This document shows, in pieces, positions 6,144 through 7,121 of a stretch of 7,121 bases of DNA. Position 1 is the first letter of the stretch. Each line of letters begins with the position of its first letter. The position numbers were made by a program, and so were the translations under genes. The notes under the pieces were generated by a model. That model was not told where the DNA came from and made no database searches. It saw only the letters and a program-made list of their open reading frames with translations. This DNA is from JACQXM01 sp964569425. GTDB taxonomy: Bacteria; Planctomycetota; Phycisphaerae; UBA1845. The DNA lies in assembly GCA_964569425.1 (NCBI GenBank), contig CAZMVD010000174.1:1-7121 (forward strand), given 5' to 3'.

Positions 6144-7016
6144 ATGACACTCACCCAAGTTTCCAGCCTTTTGGTCGTTTCCCCGGTCCGCGACGAGGCC
6201 GCGTACCTCCAGCGCACCATCAACTCCATGGTCGCCCAGACCGTCCGTCCCGCCCTCTGGATCATCGTCGACGACGGCTCGCGCGATAACACCCCGGCAA
6301 TCGCCCAGTCCGCCGCCGCTGCCCACGACTGGATCCGCCTCCACCGCCGCACCGACCGCGGCGAACGCAAGGTCGGCGGCGGCGTGGTCGAGGCGTTCAA
6401 CGAAGGACTTTCGCTCGTCAACCTCGATGACTACGAATACGTATGCAAACTCGACGGCGACCTCGAATTCGGCCCGCGCTATTTCGAACGGCTATTTGAG
6501 TACTTTGCCGCCGACCCGCGCCTCGGCACCGCCAGCGGAAAATCGTGGATCCGTATCGGCGACCGCCTTGTCCCCGAACGCACCGGCGACGAATTCTCCC
6601 AGGGGCAGACCAAGCTCTACCGCACCGCCTGTTTTCGCGCCATCGGCGGCTTCGTCAACGAGGTCATGTGGGACGGCATCGACTGCCACCGCTGCCGCAT
6701 GAACGGCTGGAACGCCCGGAGCTTCCGCGACGAAGAACTGCGCTTCATCCACTTGCGCCCGATGGGTTCCTCCTTCCGCAACATCTTCCATGGCCGCCTA
6801 CGCTGGGGCCGCGGCCAGTATTTCATGGGTACGCATCCGCTCTATGCGTTGGCCATCGCCACGTATCGTATGTTCGAGCGCCCCTGGATCATCGGCGGCC
6901 TGTGCATTCTGTTCGGATACGTCGCCGCCTGGCTCAAAGGGCTGCGGCGTTACGAAGACCCCGAATTCCGCAGCCACCTCCGCCGGTGGCAACTGGCCAA
7001 ACTCCACCTGGCGTGA
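6144..7016 (+). CDS. Family 2 glycosyltransferase
   Basis: This encodes a 290-residue GT2 enzyme. Motifs are LLVVSPVRDEAAYL (9-22), the nucleotide-binding DDGSRDNT (43-50), KLDGDLEF with the DGD metal site (102-109), FRAIGGF (164-170), EVMWDGIDCHRCRMNGW (173-189), where WDGID takes the place of the usual ExDL acid motif, and a conserved-looking tail: HLRPMGSS (203-210), GRLRWGRGQYFMGTHPLY (217-234). A single hydrophobic stretch at about 247-264 probably anchors the protein to the cytoplasmic membrane. The combined RPMGSS and QYFMGTHPLY tail is, from memory, a feature of a distinct GT2 subgroup, whose acceptor is not known to me. ATG 6144 lies 3 bases after the previous stop, so it must be read from the same message; no Shine-Dalgarno site is visible. 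It is the last complete gene of the run. Confidence 0.92.
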   Translation: MTLTQVSSLLVVSPVRDEAAYLQRTINSMVAQTVRPALWIIVDDGSRDNTPAIAQSAAAAHDWIRLHRRTDRGERKVGGGVVEAFNEGLSLVNLDDYEYVCKLDGDLEFGPRYFERLFEYFAADPRLGTASGKSWIRIGDRLVPERTGDEFSQGQTKLYRTACFRAIGGFVNEVMWDGIDCHRCRMNGWNARSFRDEELRFIHLRPMGSSFRNIFHGRLRWGRGQYFMGTHPLYALAIATYRMFERPWIIGGLCILFGYVAAWLKGLRRYEDPEFRSHLRRWQLAKLHLA

Positions 7017-7121
7017 ACGACTCACCATCCGAAACTGATGCCGCCAGCGTGGCACCGGCTGCCAACAGTGTGGCACCGGTTTCCAACCAATTCTGTCCGG
7101 GATTCGGTGGTTGGCCGGTGC
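7013..7121 (+). CDS. Possible start of a further gene, 3' partial
   Basis: A GTG at 7013 overlaps the preceding stop as GTGA, exactly as at 4869, and the frame stays open for 36 codons to the window end (MNDSPSETDAASVAP...). No family can be recognised from the low-complexity Ala/Ser/Pro start, and part of it is read from repeat units at 7049-7087, so it may be an accidental open frame. The matching GTGA arrangement is the only positive evidence. Confidence 0.25.
   Translation, partial: MNDSPSETDAASVAPAANSVAPVSNQFCPGFGGWPV
7049..7087. repeat. Two GTGGCACCGG repeat units
   Basis: Two 18-base units, 7049-7066 and 7070-7087, agree at 16 positions and are separated by AGT. Both share the GTGG(G/C)ACCGG core with the last unit of the array at 1361-1378, so they appear to belong to the same interspersed family at the other end of the gene run. 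Confidence 0.6.
7073..7121. repeat. Inverted repeat at the window end
   Basis: GCACCGG (7073-7079) and CCAACCA (7083-7089) pair exactly with TGGTTGG (7108-7114) and CCGGTGC (7115-7121), with three unpaired T bases in the left arm and an 18-base loop. The window stops at the end of the right arm, so the stem may be longer and a T-run after it, which would make it a terminator, cannot be seen. Confidence 0.65.

Overview
The window is a high-GC piece of bacterial chromosome. It carries part of a cell-surface polysaccharide (O-antigen, capsule or exopolysaccharide type) biosynthesis cluster, with every supported gene on the + strand. The order is: an RmlD-like sugar-nucleotide reductase (5' end cut off by the window), an RmlC-related cupin, a WbbL-like family 2 glycosyltransferase (GT2), a second GT2 with a membrane-anchoring C-terminus, a NodB-fold polysaccharide deacetylase (CE4), a family 4 glycosyltransferase (GT4), and a third GT2. 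A further reading frame may begin at the very end.

Organism: three things together suggest a planctomycete-type (PVC group) genome. These are the C-biased third codon positions, the near absence of Shine-Dalgarno sequences, and the short interspersed intergenic repeats (ATTCGCC arrays and accepting/palindromic GTGGGACCGGCTTTCC-type units). This is an inference from remembered repeat style and composition, not a proven assignment.

Layout: 1-1221 holds the two nucleotide-sugar genes, separated by an ATTCGCC array. 1222-1630 is a 409-base stretch without a credible gene. It holds six 18-base tandem units, a perfect hairpin, a REP-like long palindrome and a second ATTCGCC array. 1631-7016 is a tight run of five genes. 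Spacing shrinks along it: 97 bases (filled by a second copy of the palindrome), 31 bases, a 4-base GTGA overlap, then 3 bases. The end (7017-7121) again carries repeat units and an inverted repeat.

How the genes may work together: the first two genes would finish a dTDP-deoxysugar (6-deoxyhexose such as rhamnose, or a relative). The glycosyltransferases would assemble an oligosaccharide on a lipid carrier at the cytoplasmic face, and the deacetylase would remove N- or O-acetyl groups. No flippase, polymerase, or rmlA/rmlB is visible here. I did not find a new type of system. The points most worth a second look are substitutions at expected active-site positions in both sugar-nucleotide genes and the three families of interspersed repeats, one of which sits between two genes of the operon.
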